A stretch of 64,000 nucleotides of DNA from Chryseobacterium arthrosphaerae (GTDB lineage: Bacteria; Bacteroidota; Bacteroidia; Flavobacteriales; Weeksellaceae): NCBI RefSeq assembly GCF_001684965.1, contig NZ_MAYG01000001.1, positions 806,001 to 870,000 on the forward strand, in the 5' to 3' direction. The first letter of the stretch is position 1; every line of letters begins with the position of its first letter. Shown here piece after piece: positions 17,443 to 26,125 of this stretch. The notes beneath the pieces are model-generated. The model had not been told where the DNA came from. It saw only the letters and a program-made list of their open reading frames with translations, and did no database searches. A program made the translations under genes and the position numbers.

Positions 17443-18885
17443 ATGAAATTTTTTGCTTTAATGTTTTCATTCATGATAGTAATCGTGAATGCTAAAGATC
17501 CGTCCCGGCAGCAAATTGATAGCCTGATCAATATAGCAAACAATAAAAATGCATATTCAAATTTAGGAGATAAAGAAATGCTGAGATTAATTACCGAAGC
17601 TTATTATCTTTCAAAGGACCTGGGATATGACGGAGGACGTTTAGAATCGCTAATTAAGTTTCTGGAAATATATTATAACACGAACAATATCAATGGTATA
17701 TACGAAAAAGTAGATGAGGCCATCAGGCTGGCTACAGAGCTGGATAATAATTATATTCTAAGCAGAGCATTAAGATACAGAGCATGGATGTATATTAAAA
17801 TAGGCAAATATAATCTCGCAAAATATGAATTAAAAAAAGCAGCAGAAATTGCTTCAGATATTATTGACAATGATCAGAAATACAAGTCTTTAATGAATAT
17901 TAGTTCTACTATGGCCTCTTATTACGAAGCTTATAAATCAGATACTGATTCAATGCTGTCCTATGCCAACAAAGCGTATCACTATGCTTCCAATATTAAA
18001 AGTTCAAATCCAGATAAAAAAAAATACCTTTCAGCAACAGCCACTGTAATAGGCCATATTTTATTATATAAAGGAAATGTAAAAGATGCTAAAAAATATA
18101 TTCTTAATGCCGAAGAAAATCTTATTAATAGTCCAGATAAAGCGACTCTGGTAAAAATATACAAAGCATTAGGAATAATTTCGATGAAAGAGCATCAACA
18201 CGAGCTGGCACTAGATTATTTTAATAAGTCTGTTTTTCTTGCAAAAAAATACAATCAAAATGATGAGTTAAAAAATATCTATCCAATGGTATCAAAAGCT
18301 TATGAGGCATTAAAAGATTATCAAAAAGCTCTTCATCAACATGATAATTACAAGAAAATCAATGACAGTTTGAATTTCGAAACAAAAAAAGTAATAAATA
18401 AAATAAAAAATCTTCCAAATAAAGATTACCGAAGGTTTGATTCCTTTGACTACAGTATTTTTGGAGTATGTTTATTGCTGATCACACTTATGATTGTACC
18501 TAAGCAAGATATAGTAGAAGCATCCAAATCAGAGATAATGGTAATTACTGAAAAAGAAAATCAAAAACAAAATATTTTATCATATACAACTATAGAACAG
18601 CTGAATCAGCTTACAGATCTTGCTACAAAAAATGAACAAGCTTTTTATACAAAATTCCAGGAAATATACCCTCATTTTATAATAAATATAACCGAAAAGT
18701 TTCCAAAACTATCTACTGCTGACATTAGATTATGCGCATATTTAAAAATGAATTTTGACACGAAACAAATTGCAGTTTTTACTAATTCTACCATCCGATC
18801 TGTGGATGCAAAGAAATATCGTCTTAGAAAAAAGCTAAATCTTACTCCAGAAGAAGAATTATACGCTTATGTATCAAAATTCTGA
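17443..18885 (+). CDS. Exported TPR protein with membrane segment and C-terminal LuxR-like HTH
   Basis: 480 residues. A signal peptide (FFALMFSFMIVIVNA) leads into TPR-like helical repeats at 25-320 (YLSKDLGYDGGRLESLIKFL, YNLAKYELKKAAEIA, KDYQKALHQHDNYKKIN). One membrane helix follows near 345-365 (SIFGVCLLLITLMIV), then a linker and a helix-turn-helix of LuxR/GerE type at about 425-480 (LSTADIRLCAYLKMNFDTKQ, RKKLNLTPEEELYAYV). The likely topology is a periplasmic TPR sensor and a cytoplasmic DNA-binding end. This layout is common in flavobacteria, with targets unknown. Confidence 0.85.
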   Translation: MKFFALMFSFMIVIVNAKDPSRQQIDSLINIANNKNAYSNLGDKEMLRLITEAYYLSKDLGYDGGRLESLIKFLEIYYNTNNINGIYEKVDEAIRLATELDNNYILSRALRYRAWMYIKIGKYNLAKYELKKAAEIASDIIDNDQKYKSLMNISSTMASYYEAYKSDTDSMLSYANKAYHYASNIKSSNPDKKKYLSATATVIGHILLYKGNVKDAKKYILNAEENLINSPDKATLVKIYKALGIISMKEHQHELALDYFNKSVFLAKKYNQNDELKNIYPMVSKAYEALKDYQKALHQHDNYKKINDSLNFETKKVINKIKNLPNKDYRRFDSFDYSIFGVCLLLITLMIVPKQDIVEASKSEIMVITEKENQKQNILSYTTIEQLNQLTDLATKNEQAFYTKFQEIYPHFIINITEKFPKLSTADIRLCAYLKMNFDTKQIAVFTNSTIRSVDAKKYRLRKKLNLTPEEELYAYVSKF

Positions 18886-18946
18886 TTAGTATGAATTGGG
18901 CACAAACTTTTAGGGTATTTCTGATAATTTTAGCAATTACTATAAA

Positions 18947-18990
18947 CAAAAAAATCCTGCAAATCATTGATTTTGCAGGATTTATATATT
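18947..18990. terminator. Bidirectional terminator between regulator and tRNA-Ser
   Basis: AAATCCTGCAAA (18952-18963) and TTTTGCAGGATTT (18971-18983) form a strong stem. A runs lie on the left and T runs on the right, so it can end both the plus-strand regulator and the minus-strand tRNA transcript. Confidence 0.85.
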
Positions 18991-19028
18991 TTTTGTTGTT
19001 TTTTGAAAACTTCCGTTTTCACAACTTG

Positions 19029-19113
19029 CGGAGAGTGAGGGATTCGAACCCCCGGACCTGTTACAGTCAACAGTTTTCAAGACTGCCGCAATCGACCACT
19101 CTGCCAACTCTCC
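19029..19113 (-). tRNA. tRNA-Ser(UGA)
   Basis: The minus strand folds into an 85-nt type II tRNA: acceptor stem GGAGAGT/ACTCTCC with discriminator G, T-arm loop GGTTCGAATCC, anticodon loop CTTGAAA with anticodon TGA, and a long variable arm typical of serine tRNA. CCA is not encoded. The ORF spanning it on the plus strand is spurious. Confidence 0.95.
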
Positions 19114-19415
19114 TTAAACTCCGGTAGTACCGTTGTTTTCAGTGGTGCAAATATAGAAACATTTTTAATACTGACAAAATATTTTTTCAATAAAATTGAT
19201 TTTTTTTCAGTTGTCATCAGGGTTTACAGCAGTATAAGAAGAAAAAGCTTAATGCTAAAACCTAACTTTCAGTTACTTAAATACTATGTTTGCTAACTGT
19301 GAAAATTTAAATAAAGATGCTCAAAATAGTAGACTGAATTCAATTTCATGTGGGGTATCGCATACTATCTTGCGAAAGCTGCCAGTATATTTTCAGTAAT
19401 AACAGGCAGATAATG
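19114..19415. other. Intergenic stretch behind tRNA-Ser
   Basis: No gene seen. A hairpin TCGCA/TGCGA near 19355 is too small to interpret. Confidence 0.35.
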
Positions 19416-19445
19416 AAAGATGAGGCAAATTCTTGCCCCATCTTT
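19416..19445 (-). terminator. Hairpin after the phosphodiesterase gene
   Basis: AAAGATGAGGCAA (19416-19428) pairs with TTGCCCCATCTTT (19433-19445) with one mismatch. It is close to the 3' end of the minus-strand gene at 19455. The T run is weak. Confidence 0.5.
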
Positions 19446-19454
19446 TGATCTTTA

Positions 19455-20399
19455 TTAAGGTAAACTAATTTTTTTACCCTGTTCAGGGAAGATGTAATTA
19501 ACCTTTAATGGATTGTTTTCCAGGAGTTCTTTTTTTATAATCTCCGGATTATCCTTCGTCGGTTTTCTGTGGGTAACTACAATATTCAGCCCCTGTAGAT
19601 TTTTTTGTCCCGTTTTTTCTTTGAGTTTTTCCAGTTCTTCCAATAAGAGATTGGGCGTAAGGTGGCCAAACAAAAGATGTTCCGGCTGGCTGTTCGGGAA
19701 TGATACTTCTATCAGTATGGTGTTCAATTGCTTCTTCTTCACCAAAGGAGCAATGCGTTCCCAGAGTTTATTGAGCTGTTCAGACTTCTCAATCCTGTCA
19801 GCTCCTGTATCGCCCAGGTAAAGAAGGTAATGGTCATCCCTTCTGACAAGGGCAGCACTGCTTTTATAGGGATTTACGTGGCTCAGTTCATAGCCGGTTA
19901 TAAAAAACGGGGTTTGGGGCGCCGGGATCTCTGTTCCTTCTTTAAGCTCATTATAATGATATTTTCCCAGCATCGGTTTTTGACCCTGGTCAGCAAAATT
20001 GATCCAGATATCTGTAATGAAATAATGATTTTGTAAAATTTGAATCACCGGTGAGATGGCAAAAATGTCCTTTTTAGAATCAGCAGGAGAATTGATAATA
20101 AGGCCTGACAAATGATCCAGATGGCCATGTGAGATAAAATAACCTTTGATCTGATCTTTCAAAACCGTTTCTTCCGGCCCGCTGAGGCTGTTCATCTGAA
20201 TGGCTTTTCTTATGCCGGTATTCACTGTACCTGCATCAAGGCAGATAAATGTATTGTCTTTGGGGGCTCCTACTAAATACGCAGATAGGTTATCTTCCTG
20301 TTCTCCGCCATAAATACCTAATGGAATAAGATCGAAATTTTGTGCCTGGCAGGTCATGTGTATGATGAAGGCCAATAAAGAAAGTGCTGTTTTTTTCAT
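19455..20399 (-). CDS. Class II cyclic-nucleotide phosphodiesterase-like MBL-fold enzyme
   Basis: 314 residues. A signal peptide (LSLLAFIIHMTCQAQ) is followed by a metallo-beta-lactamase fold with HGHLDH at 91-96 and surrounding SHGHLDHLSGL, the signature of class II cAMP/cGMP phosphodiesterases. The N-terminal LGIYGGEQEDNLSAYLVGAP and FICLDAGTVNTGIRKA also match that family. The enzyme would hydrolyse 3',5'-cyclic nucleotides, here outside the cytoplasm, so it may scavenge them or quench an external signal. The -7-like TAAATTTG at 20441-20448 (minus) probably belongs to its promoter. Confidence 0.88.
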   Translation of the reverse strand: MKKTALSLLAFIIHMTCQAQNFDLIPLGIYGGEQEDNLSAYLVGAPKDNTFICLDAGTVNTGIRKAIQMNSLSGPEETVLKDQIKGYFISHGHLDHLSGLIINSPADSKKDIFAISPVIQILQNHYFITDIWINFADQGQKPMLGKYHYNELKEGTEIPAPQTPFFITGYELSHVNPYKSSAALVRRDDHYLLYLGDTGADRIEKSEQLNKLWERIAPLVKKKQLNTILIEVSFPNSQPEHLLFGHLTPNLLLEELEKLKEKTGQKNLQGLNIVVTHRKPTKDNPEIIKKELLENNPLKVNYIFPEQGKKISLP

Positions 20400-20538
20400 T
20401 TTTTTAAGCTAAAAAAACTATCCTTTGTGGATAGGATAAGCAAATTTACATTATTTTTTCCCGATAAGAGGCCTTGCAAAAAGGGAATCCTTTGCCGTAG
20501 TCGTTAAAAATAAGCATGAATTGATCTGCTTTTCTGTC

Positions 20539-21168
20539 TTATGGATAATCAGGAATGTTTTTACCCAGAATGATATCTCTTCTGATGGTCATAAGCCCAT
20601 CTTGCATATAAGGCTTTACGATTCCTGAGCCTCCTCTTCCGGGTTGTTTTTTTCTCATGGCTTTTTTCAGGGAAGGATCATCATCAAACAGGTATTCATC
20701 CAGATAGTATTCATTTTTATCCGGTTCTTTGATGGTGATATGGATGTGCTCAGGTTCACTGCCGTCAGGATAAGCAGCAGGCCTGAAGGTATAAAATGTA
20801 TATTGCCCGTTTTTTCCGGTCTTTACCCAACCCCGGAAAAATCCATGCCGTTTTGCCCAGCCTGTTTCATTGCCTCTGGTTTCATAAATTCCTTGTCTAT
20901 TGGTGTGATAAATGTATACAATGACATTTTCTGCCGGTGTTTTTCCGTCTTTTTTGAAAACAGTTCCGGTTACCTTTAGCTGGGGTTTGTTTTGCATGAA
21001 TTTTGGAAGTGTATCTACGGGAGTCAATGTTTTATTTTGGTACTCATAGATCGCTTCACAGCCTTCACAAGGTCCTCCTATATTTTTTTTGGTCTGACCT
21101 TGGCAGGATGTTAAACCTGATATCGTCAGTAGAATCCAGAAAGAAATACTTTGTTTTTTTAAGTCCAT
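20539..21168 (-). CDS. Intradiol ring-cleavage dioxygenase-like lipoprotein
   Basis: 209 residues. The lipobox GLTSC gives acylated Cys22, so it is exported and lipid-anchored. The core has the intradiol dioxygenase fold, with candidate iron ligands Tyr95 (RQGIY), Tyr133 (RPAAYP), His141 and His143 (EPEHIHIT). The family usually cleaves catechols or protocatechuate, but exported, anchored members such as this have no proven substrate. A CEGCEA cysteine cluster near residues 34-37 is not part of the classical enzyme. Confidence 0.82.
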   Translation of the reverse strand: MDLKKQSISFWILLTISGLTSCQGQTKKNIGGPCEGCEAIYEYQNKTLTPVDTLPKFMQNKPQLKVTGTVFKKDGKTPAENVIVYIYHTNRQGIYETRGNETGWAKRHGFFRGWVKTGKNGQYTFYTFRPAAYPDGSEPEHIHITIKEPDKNEYYLDEYLFDDDPSLKKAMRKKQPGRGGSGIVKPYMQDGLMTIRRDIILGKNIPDYP

Positions 21169-21241
21169 AGCTTGTCATGTTTTTTATGTGAATGTATTTG
21201 CGAAATTATGGACTGAAAAAAGGTTGTAAAAATAAAATGTT

Positions 21242-22096
21242 TTATCCTGATGAATTGGTAAGCTGACCTGAGGTCCCTGTCGTAAAGCGTTTTTTGAATT
21301 CAGAAGTATAGGTCCTGCTCAATCTTACCAGAGTACCATCTGTCATCTGCAGATCATAATCGCCATTCAGACGGGATTTGAATGAGCGTATTTTGGAAAA
21401 ATTAACTACAGCGGATTTGTGTACACGGATAAAGATCTGATCATCCAATTGTTCAAGCATTGATTTCAACGTTTCAGAATGCAGATACCTTTTGTTTTCA
21501 AGGTGAATAGAAACATAAGGAGTGGCAGAAGTGATCTGTATAATGTCTTCCGTATGGATGATCACATTATCTTTTCCATTATGGATAACGAATGTAGGAG
21601 AGACTGTGGCTTTTTCTGTATACACAGCATTAGGTTTCCGGACCGGGAGATATTGATAACCTAGAACAAATCCTGCATAGATAAGAACGGCTATAGAAAA
21701 GTCGTGGGTGAGGGTGTAAGAAAAGAATTTAAAAAGATCATATCTGCCCTGATAAAAAAAGAGAGACAAAATAGTTGCAATAAAAGGAAGCATTATAAGA
21801 TGCACCGTAATCGGTAATATGATGAATAGTGCTGTTTTTGTATAGCTTATATGCGTTTCAGATTTCAACTTTTGATATAGAACCATTATTATGGGAATGT
21901 AGAGGATCCAAACGATCTTAAACAACAATGATTCGCTGAAATGAAAACTATAGCCGCTTCTCTTGGCCTCCCAGAAATCCTGAAACATATTTATAGTTGT
22001 AATGACAATAATGATTCCGGAAAGTATCATGAATAACTTTCCTGTATTCAAAGGAAAACGAAAGGGGGTTATCTTATTTGAAATCGGGGATGTCAT
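21242..22096 (-). CDS. Membrane-anchored LytTR DNA-binding regulator
   Basis: 284 residues. Four membrane segments fill the N-terminal half (LFMILSGIIIVITTINMF, IVWILYIPIIMVLYQ, ALFIILPITVHLIMLPF, SIAVLIYAGFVLGYQYL). The C-terminal LytTR domain (about 175-270) has DIIQITSATPYVSIHLENKR, FIRVHKSAVVNFSKI and the LVRLSRTY end typical of AlgR/LytR DNA-binding domains. No sensor kinase is next to it. It probably responds to a membrane or external cue. Confidence 0.85.
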   Translation of the reverse strand: MTSPISNKITPFRFPLNTGKLFMILSGIIIVITTINMFQDFWEAKRSGYSFHFSESLLFKIVWILYIPIIMVLYQKLKSETHISYTKTALFIILPITVHLIMLPFIATILSLFFYQGRYDLFKFFSYTLTHDFSIAVLIYAGFVLGYQYLPVRKPNAVYTEKATVSPTFVIHNGKDNVIIHTEDIIQITSATPYVSIHLENKRYLHSETLKSMLEQLDDQIFIRVHKSAVVNFSKIRSFKSRLNGDYDLQMTDGTLVRLSRTYTSEFKKRFTTGTSGQLTNSSG

Positions 22097-22266
22097 CTCT
22101 TATAGTTTTTGTAGACTTTCGTTTTTTATCAAATATACTAAAATCATTGTGATGATGTTGAGTTACAAAATCTCTGTTGTTAAATCCGAAGCAATACCGC
22201 TACCTTCCGGAAATAGATTGAAGAATAAAGCTAAAACAGGGTGTTTAAAAAATATAATCAGAGATT

Positions 22267-22728
22267 TTATATGGTCAGCCCATGGTTGTTTTTGACTTCG
22301 GCCATGACAAATGTACTGTGTGTACTCCCGATGGAATCTACTGATCCCAGTTTATTGAACACAAAATCCTGATAATGTTTCATATCCCGGACCTGAACTT
22401 TAAGCAGAAAATCAAAATCCCCGGAAATATTATAGCATTCAGCAACCTCTTCGATTTCCAGGATTTCTTTTACAAAATCATATCCCACAGAACGGTCATG
22501 GATCTTTAATTTGATCTGGCAGAAAACGGTGAATCCACGGTTAAGCTTCTCAGCATCTAAAACAGCAGCATATCTTTTTACATAGCCTTCCTGTTCGAGT
22601 CTTTTTACCCTTTCAAAAACAGGAGATGGGGAAAGGCTTACCTCTCTGGCGAGTTCTTTCACGGTAAGTTTTGCATTTTTTTGAAGCAGTCTGAGCAGCT
22701 GCAGGTCTTTATCATCGAGTTGTTCCAC
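22267..22728 (-). CDS. Lrp/AsnC family transcriptional regulator
   Basis: 153 residues. An N-terminal winged helix-turn-helix (LLRLLQKNAKLTVKELAREV, LSPSPVFERVKRLEQEGYV) precedes a RAM effector domain (VFCQIKLKIHDRS, DFDFLLKVQVRDMKHYQDF). Such proteins sense amino acids and often control their metabolism. The gene is divergent from the metE transcription unit, so it may control methionine genes, though no binding data support this. Confidence 0.9.
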   Translation of the reverse strand: MEQLDDKDLQLLRLLQKNAKLTVKELAREVSLSPSPVFERVKRLEQEGYVKRYAAVLDAEKLNRGFTVFCQIKLKIHDRSVGYDFVKEILEIEEVAECYNISGDFDFLLKVQVRDMKHYQDFVFNKLGSVDSIGSTHSTFVMAEVKNNHGLTI

Positions 22729-22830
22729 AGAATATTATTCTTTTACATTATAAAATCAATCAAATGTACAGAATTATATTCTTTTTAAATTATTATTTTA
22801 AGTTTTATTTGCTTAATTTACTGTATTTTA

Positions 22831-22860
22831 TTGTTTGTTTATTCTGTATAGTTAATTTTA
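22831..22860 (+). promoter_or_regulatory. Promoter of the metE transcript
   Basis: TTG (22831-22833), 19-bp spacer, TAATTTTA (22853-22860). The last base differs from the -7 consensus. The start would be near 22867, giving a ~413-nt leader containing the cobalamin riboswitch. Confidence 0.55.
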
Positions 22861-22940
22861 CACAAAATTAAAATCTTTTATTAATGCTGCTGAGTGTTCG
22901 TAAAAGAAACCGTTCTTTATCTACTTCATCAAACAGGAGA

Positions 22941-23100
22941 GGTTTTACTTAAGGTAAATTAATAGGGAATCATGTGAAAATCATGAGCTGTCGCGCAACT
23001 GTAAGCAGCATGCCAAAGGTTTCCGTCCAAAGATATCCACTGCGAAAAGCGGGAAGGATGACGGAAAACCGCTGCAAGCCAGGAGACCTGCCTTTACTGA
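22941..23100 (+). ncRNA. Cobalamin (AdoCbl-class) riboswitch
   Basis: The leader has the hallmarks of a cobalamin riboswitch in the right order: AATAGGGAA, the segment CTGTCGCGCAACTGTAA near 22988-23004, CCACTGCGAAAAGCGGGAAGG-like P4/P6 sequence near 23037-23056, and the B12 box GCAAGCCAGGAGACCTGCC at 23074-23092. It sits in front of a B12-independent methionine synthase, so bound cobalamin is expected to shut the gene off. No clear terminator separates it from metE, so translational control or a subtle attenuator is possible. Confidence 0.92.
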
Positions 23101-23279
23101 ATTGACAGTGCTTTCGCGGTCTGAAGCTTTGGGTCATACAGATGATATATCGGATGCATTTTCTTTTTGTAAGAATCTGCAGCATTCAGTATATTATTGT
23201 TTTCCATAGATTTCCGCAGAAGTACTACGAAGCATTTCAAAGAACTTTATCGTTAAGTTTAATTAAAAAGTTTAAAAAA

Positions 23280-25586
23280 ATGCAAACTCACATTCTGGGC
23301 TATCCGCGTATTGGTAGCAAAAGAGAACTTAAAAAAGCCTGCGAACAGTATTGGTCCGGCAAAATTGTTTTGGAAGAACTTCTTGCTGCAGGAAGAACGA
23401 TCTGTAACCACAACTGGAATATCCAAAAGGAGGCCGGGATAGATCTTATCCCATGTAATGACTTTTCATATTATGATCAGGTACTGGACATGAGCCTCAT
23501 TGTAGGGGCCGTGCCATCCCGTTACCATGAAGTAGTGCTTAAGAAAAACAATACAGAGCTGGATCTTTACTTTGCCATGGCAAGAGGGTATCAAAAAGAC
23601 GGATTGGATATCACAGCAATGGAAATGACCAAATGGTTTGACACTAATTACCATTATATTGTTCCTGAGTTTTACAAAAACCAAAAGTTTAAACTGAGTT
23701 CGGATAAAATATTCAATGAATTTGCCGGGGCCAGACAGGCTGGAATCAATGCAAAACCTGTGATCATAGGACCTGTTTCCTATCTTCTTTTGGGAAAAGA
23801 AAAAGAGGAGGGGTTTGATAAGCTGGATCTGGCAGAAAACCTTCTTCCTGTGTATATTGAAATCCTTACAAGACTTCAGGAACAGGGCGCTGAGTGGATT
23901 CAGCTGGATGAACCGTTTTTAGCACTGGATCTGACGGAGAAAGCAAAACAAACCTATCAGCTGGTGTATGCGGAGATAAGAAAAAAATTCCCTAAGCTAA
24001 AGCTTATTATTGCTACTTATTTTGACGGATTAAAAGACAACCGGTCTCTTGCCGTTTCACTTCCGGTAGAGGTATTGCATATAGATCTGGTAAGAAATCC
24101 TGAGCAACTGGAAGAAATATTGAAGATCATTCCTGAAAATCTAAGCCTTTCACTAGGTCTTGTGGACGGAAGAAATATCTGGAAGAATGATTATGAAAAG
24201 TCTTTGCGCTTCATTACAAAAGCCATTGAGAAACTTGGCTCTGAAAGAGTTTTCATTGCTCCATCCTGTTCTCTGCTTCATTCACCCTGTGATCTGGATG
24301 CAGAGACAGCCCTTAATCCTGAAATTAAAAACTGGCTGGCTTTTGCAAAACAGAAAGTAAAAGAAGTTGTTACCCTTAAAGCACTAGCTGCGGGTACAGA
24401 TAATGAAAACAGTCTTACAGATTTTGAAGACAATAAAAAGGCAGTTGAAGGAAGAAAAACATCTTCCCTTATTCATAATGATCAGGTAAAACAAAGAGCT
24501 CAGGCTGTCACCAAGGAAGATACCCAAAGGAAAAATACTTTTAAAATCCGTAAGGAAGAGCAGCAAAAAACATTACAGCTTCCTTTGTTTCCTACCACCA
24601 CCATCGGATCATTTCCGCAGACTGCAGAAGTAAGAAGCTGGAGGGCTCAATTTAAAAAAGGAGACCTTACGGCAGTACAATATGATGCATTACTGAAAGA
24701 AGAAACCCAAAGAACCATCCGCTGGCAGGAAGATATAGGAATTGATGTGCTGGTTCACGGAGAGTTTGAACGCAATGATATGGTGGAATATTTTGGGGAA
24801 CAACTGGAAGGGTTTACATTTACTAAAAACGGCTGGGTACAGAGCTACGGAAGCCGTTGTGTAAAACCTCCTGTGATTTTTGGGGATGTATCACGGCCGG
24901 TACCTATGACAGTGTACTGGTCACAATATGCACAGTCTCAGACTGAAAAATGGGTGAAAGGAATGCTCACAGGGCCCGTTACCATCTTACAATGGTCTTT
25001 TGTTCGTGACGACCAGCCCCGCTCTGAAACCTGTAAGCAGATTGCATTAGCGATACGTGATGAAGTAGTGGATCTGGAGAAAGCAGGAATCAGAATTATC
25101 CAGATTGATGAGCCGGCAATCAGGGAAGGTCTTCCTTTGAGAAGAACCGACTGGCAGAACTATCTGAAATGGGCTGTGGAAGCTTTCAGAATTTCTGCAA
25201 GCGGAGTAGAAGATGCCACACAGATCCATACACATATGTGCTATTCTGAATTCAATGATATTATTGAAAATATTGCCGCTATGGATGCAGACGTGATTAC
25301 CATAGAATGTTCCCGCTCTCAGATGGAACTTCTGAATGCCTTTGCCGACTTCCGCTATCCGAATGAAATAGGCCCCGGTGTTTATGATATTCATTCGCCA
25401 AGAGTGCCGTCCAAAGAAGAGATGGTTGAGCTGTTGAGAAAAGCGCAGCATGTAATCTCTGCCAGTCAGCTTTGGGTAAACCCGGATTGTGGGCTGAAAA
25501 CCAGACATTGGGAAGAGACTGAAAAAGCTTTAATAGCAATGGTTGCTGCTGCTAAGGAAGCATCTGTTGAATATGCGGATTGTTAA
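23280..25586 (+). CDS. metE: Cobalamin-independent methionine synthase MetE
   Basis: 768 residues, close to the usual ~750. MQTHILGYPRIGSKRELKKA is the typical MetE N-terminus, so the start is 23280 and not the long upstream frame, which runs through the riboswitch expression platform. The C-terminal catalytic half begins at FPTTTIGSFPQT and has the zinc-ligand segment IHTHMCYSEF (His652, Cys654) and NPDCGLKTR (Cys737). It transfers a methyl group from 5-methyltetrahydropteroyl-triglutamate to homocysteine. Repression by cobalamin fits the presence of a B12-dependent MetH elsewhere. Confidence 0.97.
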   Translation: MQTHILGYPRIGSKRELKKACEQYWSGKIVLEELLAAGRTICNHNWNIQKEAGIDLIPCNDFSYYDQVLDMSLIVGAVPSRYHEVVLKKNNTELDLYFAMARGYQKDGLDITAMEMTKWFDTNYHYIVPEFYKNQKFKLSSDKIFNEFAGARQAGINAKPVIIGPVSYLLLGKEKEEGFDKLDLAENLLPVYIEILTRLQEQGAEWIQLDEPFLALDLTEKAKQTYQLVYAEIRKKFPKLKLIIATYFDGLKDNRSLAVSLPVEVLHIDLVRNPEQLEEILKIIPENLSLSLGLVDGRNIWKNDYEKSLRFITKAIEKLGSERVFIAPSCSLLHSPCDLDAETALNPEIKNWLAFAKQKVKEVVTLKALAAGTDNENSLTDFEDNKKAVEGRKTSSLIHNDQVKQRAQAVTKEDTQRKNTFKIRKEEQQKTLQLPLFPTTTIGSFPQTAEVRSWRAQFKKGDLTAVQYDALLKEETQRTIRWQEDIGIDVLVHGEFERNDMVEYFGEQLEGFTFTKNGWVQSYGSRCVKPPVIFGDVSRPVPMTVYWSQYAQSQTEKWVKGMLTGPVTILQWSFVRDDQPRSETCKQIALAIRDEVVDLEKAGIRIIQIDEPAIREGLPLRRTDWQNYLKWAVEAFRISASGVEDATQIHTHMCYSEFNDIIENIAAMDADVITIECSRSQMELLNAFADFRYPNEIGPGVYDIHSPRVPSKEEMVELLRKAQHVISASQLWVNPDCGLKTRHWEETEKALIAMVAAAKEASVEYADC

Positions 25587-25678
25587 AAGCTGGAAGTAGG
25601 GAAGTATGAATCCGGAAGCAACTATCCGGTAAATTATTTTCTGGCGGTTAAATGATTCAGTCGACTGACTATAGATAG

Positions 25679-25712
25679 GAGAGGTAATTCTTTTGGATTG
25701 CCTCTTTTTTTA
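25679..25712 (+). terminator. Terminator after metE
   Basis: GAGAGGTAAT and ATTGCCTCT (with a G-T pair) form a stem around TTCTTTTGG, and TTTTTTT follows. It is 93 bp after the metE stop. Confidence 0.75.
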
Positions 25713-25759
25713 TTTCTGTGATGAAGTTTTTTATGGTATCAAAATAATTATTCCTCCAA

Positions 25760-25922
25760 GCTGGTGCGAGCATCTTGCTCGTACCAAAATAATAATTTTA
25801 AAATTATACTTATTTTCCGTGTTTCAAAAAATCATACTAGCAGCTCTTACAGTAAAAAATACTTTACAAAATAGTAAAGTGTTGTTATTTCATACAGATA
25901 CGAGCGAGACGCTCGCACCAGC
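25760..25922. repeat. REPIN/MITE-like pair of 26-bp inverted elements
   Basis: The element at 25760-25785 contains a hairpin (GGTGCGAGC/GCTCGTACC). A near-identical copy in inverted orientation lies at 25897-25922 (three or four differences). The 111-bp spacer has its own hairpin ACTTTAC/GTAAAGT (25861-25880). Paired inverted REP-like sequences of this form are called REPINs in other bacteria and are moved by RAYT transposases. No such gene is in the window. Confidence 0.6.
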
Positions 25923-26042
25923 GAGGGGATCTTTCTTTGCATTTTTTTAATTGTTTACTGTACTCAACAAAAATAGTGTACGTTCTGTAATGCTCCCTGT
26001 TTTTGAATTTAATCCATCATTTCTTCGATAGCTCTTCGATAC

Positions 26043-26096
26043 TTCTTCGGATGAGCTTCGGAAAAAGAATCATTTTATCGAAGCTCATCCGAAGAA
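26043..26096. repeat. 18-bp perfect inverted repeat with TTCGA-rich flanks
   Basis: TTCTTCGGATGAGCTTCG (26043-26060) and CGAAGCTCATCCGAAGAA (26079-26096) pair perfectly across an 18-nt loop. Short TTCGATA/TTCGAT and CGAAGG motifs continue on both sides (26030-26125), extending the dyad imperfectly. Confidence 0.65.
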
Positions 26097-26125
26097 CACT
26101 CGAAGGAAACCCGAAGGAAACTTAA

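Noticed and set aside
18891..19127. 78-residue plus-strand ORF across tRNA-Ser
   Set aside because: It covers the tRNA in antisense, and the [18 protein letters not shown] part is the well-known spurious translation of a serine tRNA.
23142..23279. 46-residue N-terminal extension of metE
   Set aside because: The real MetE N-terminus (MQTHILGYPRIG) is at 23280, and the extension would lie in the riboswitch expression platform.
25693..25950. 85-residue plus-strand ORF across the REP-like pair
   Set aside because: It runs through inverted repeats and a terminator and has no family features.
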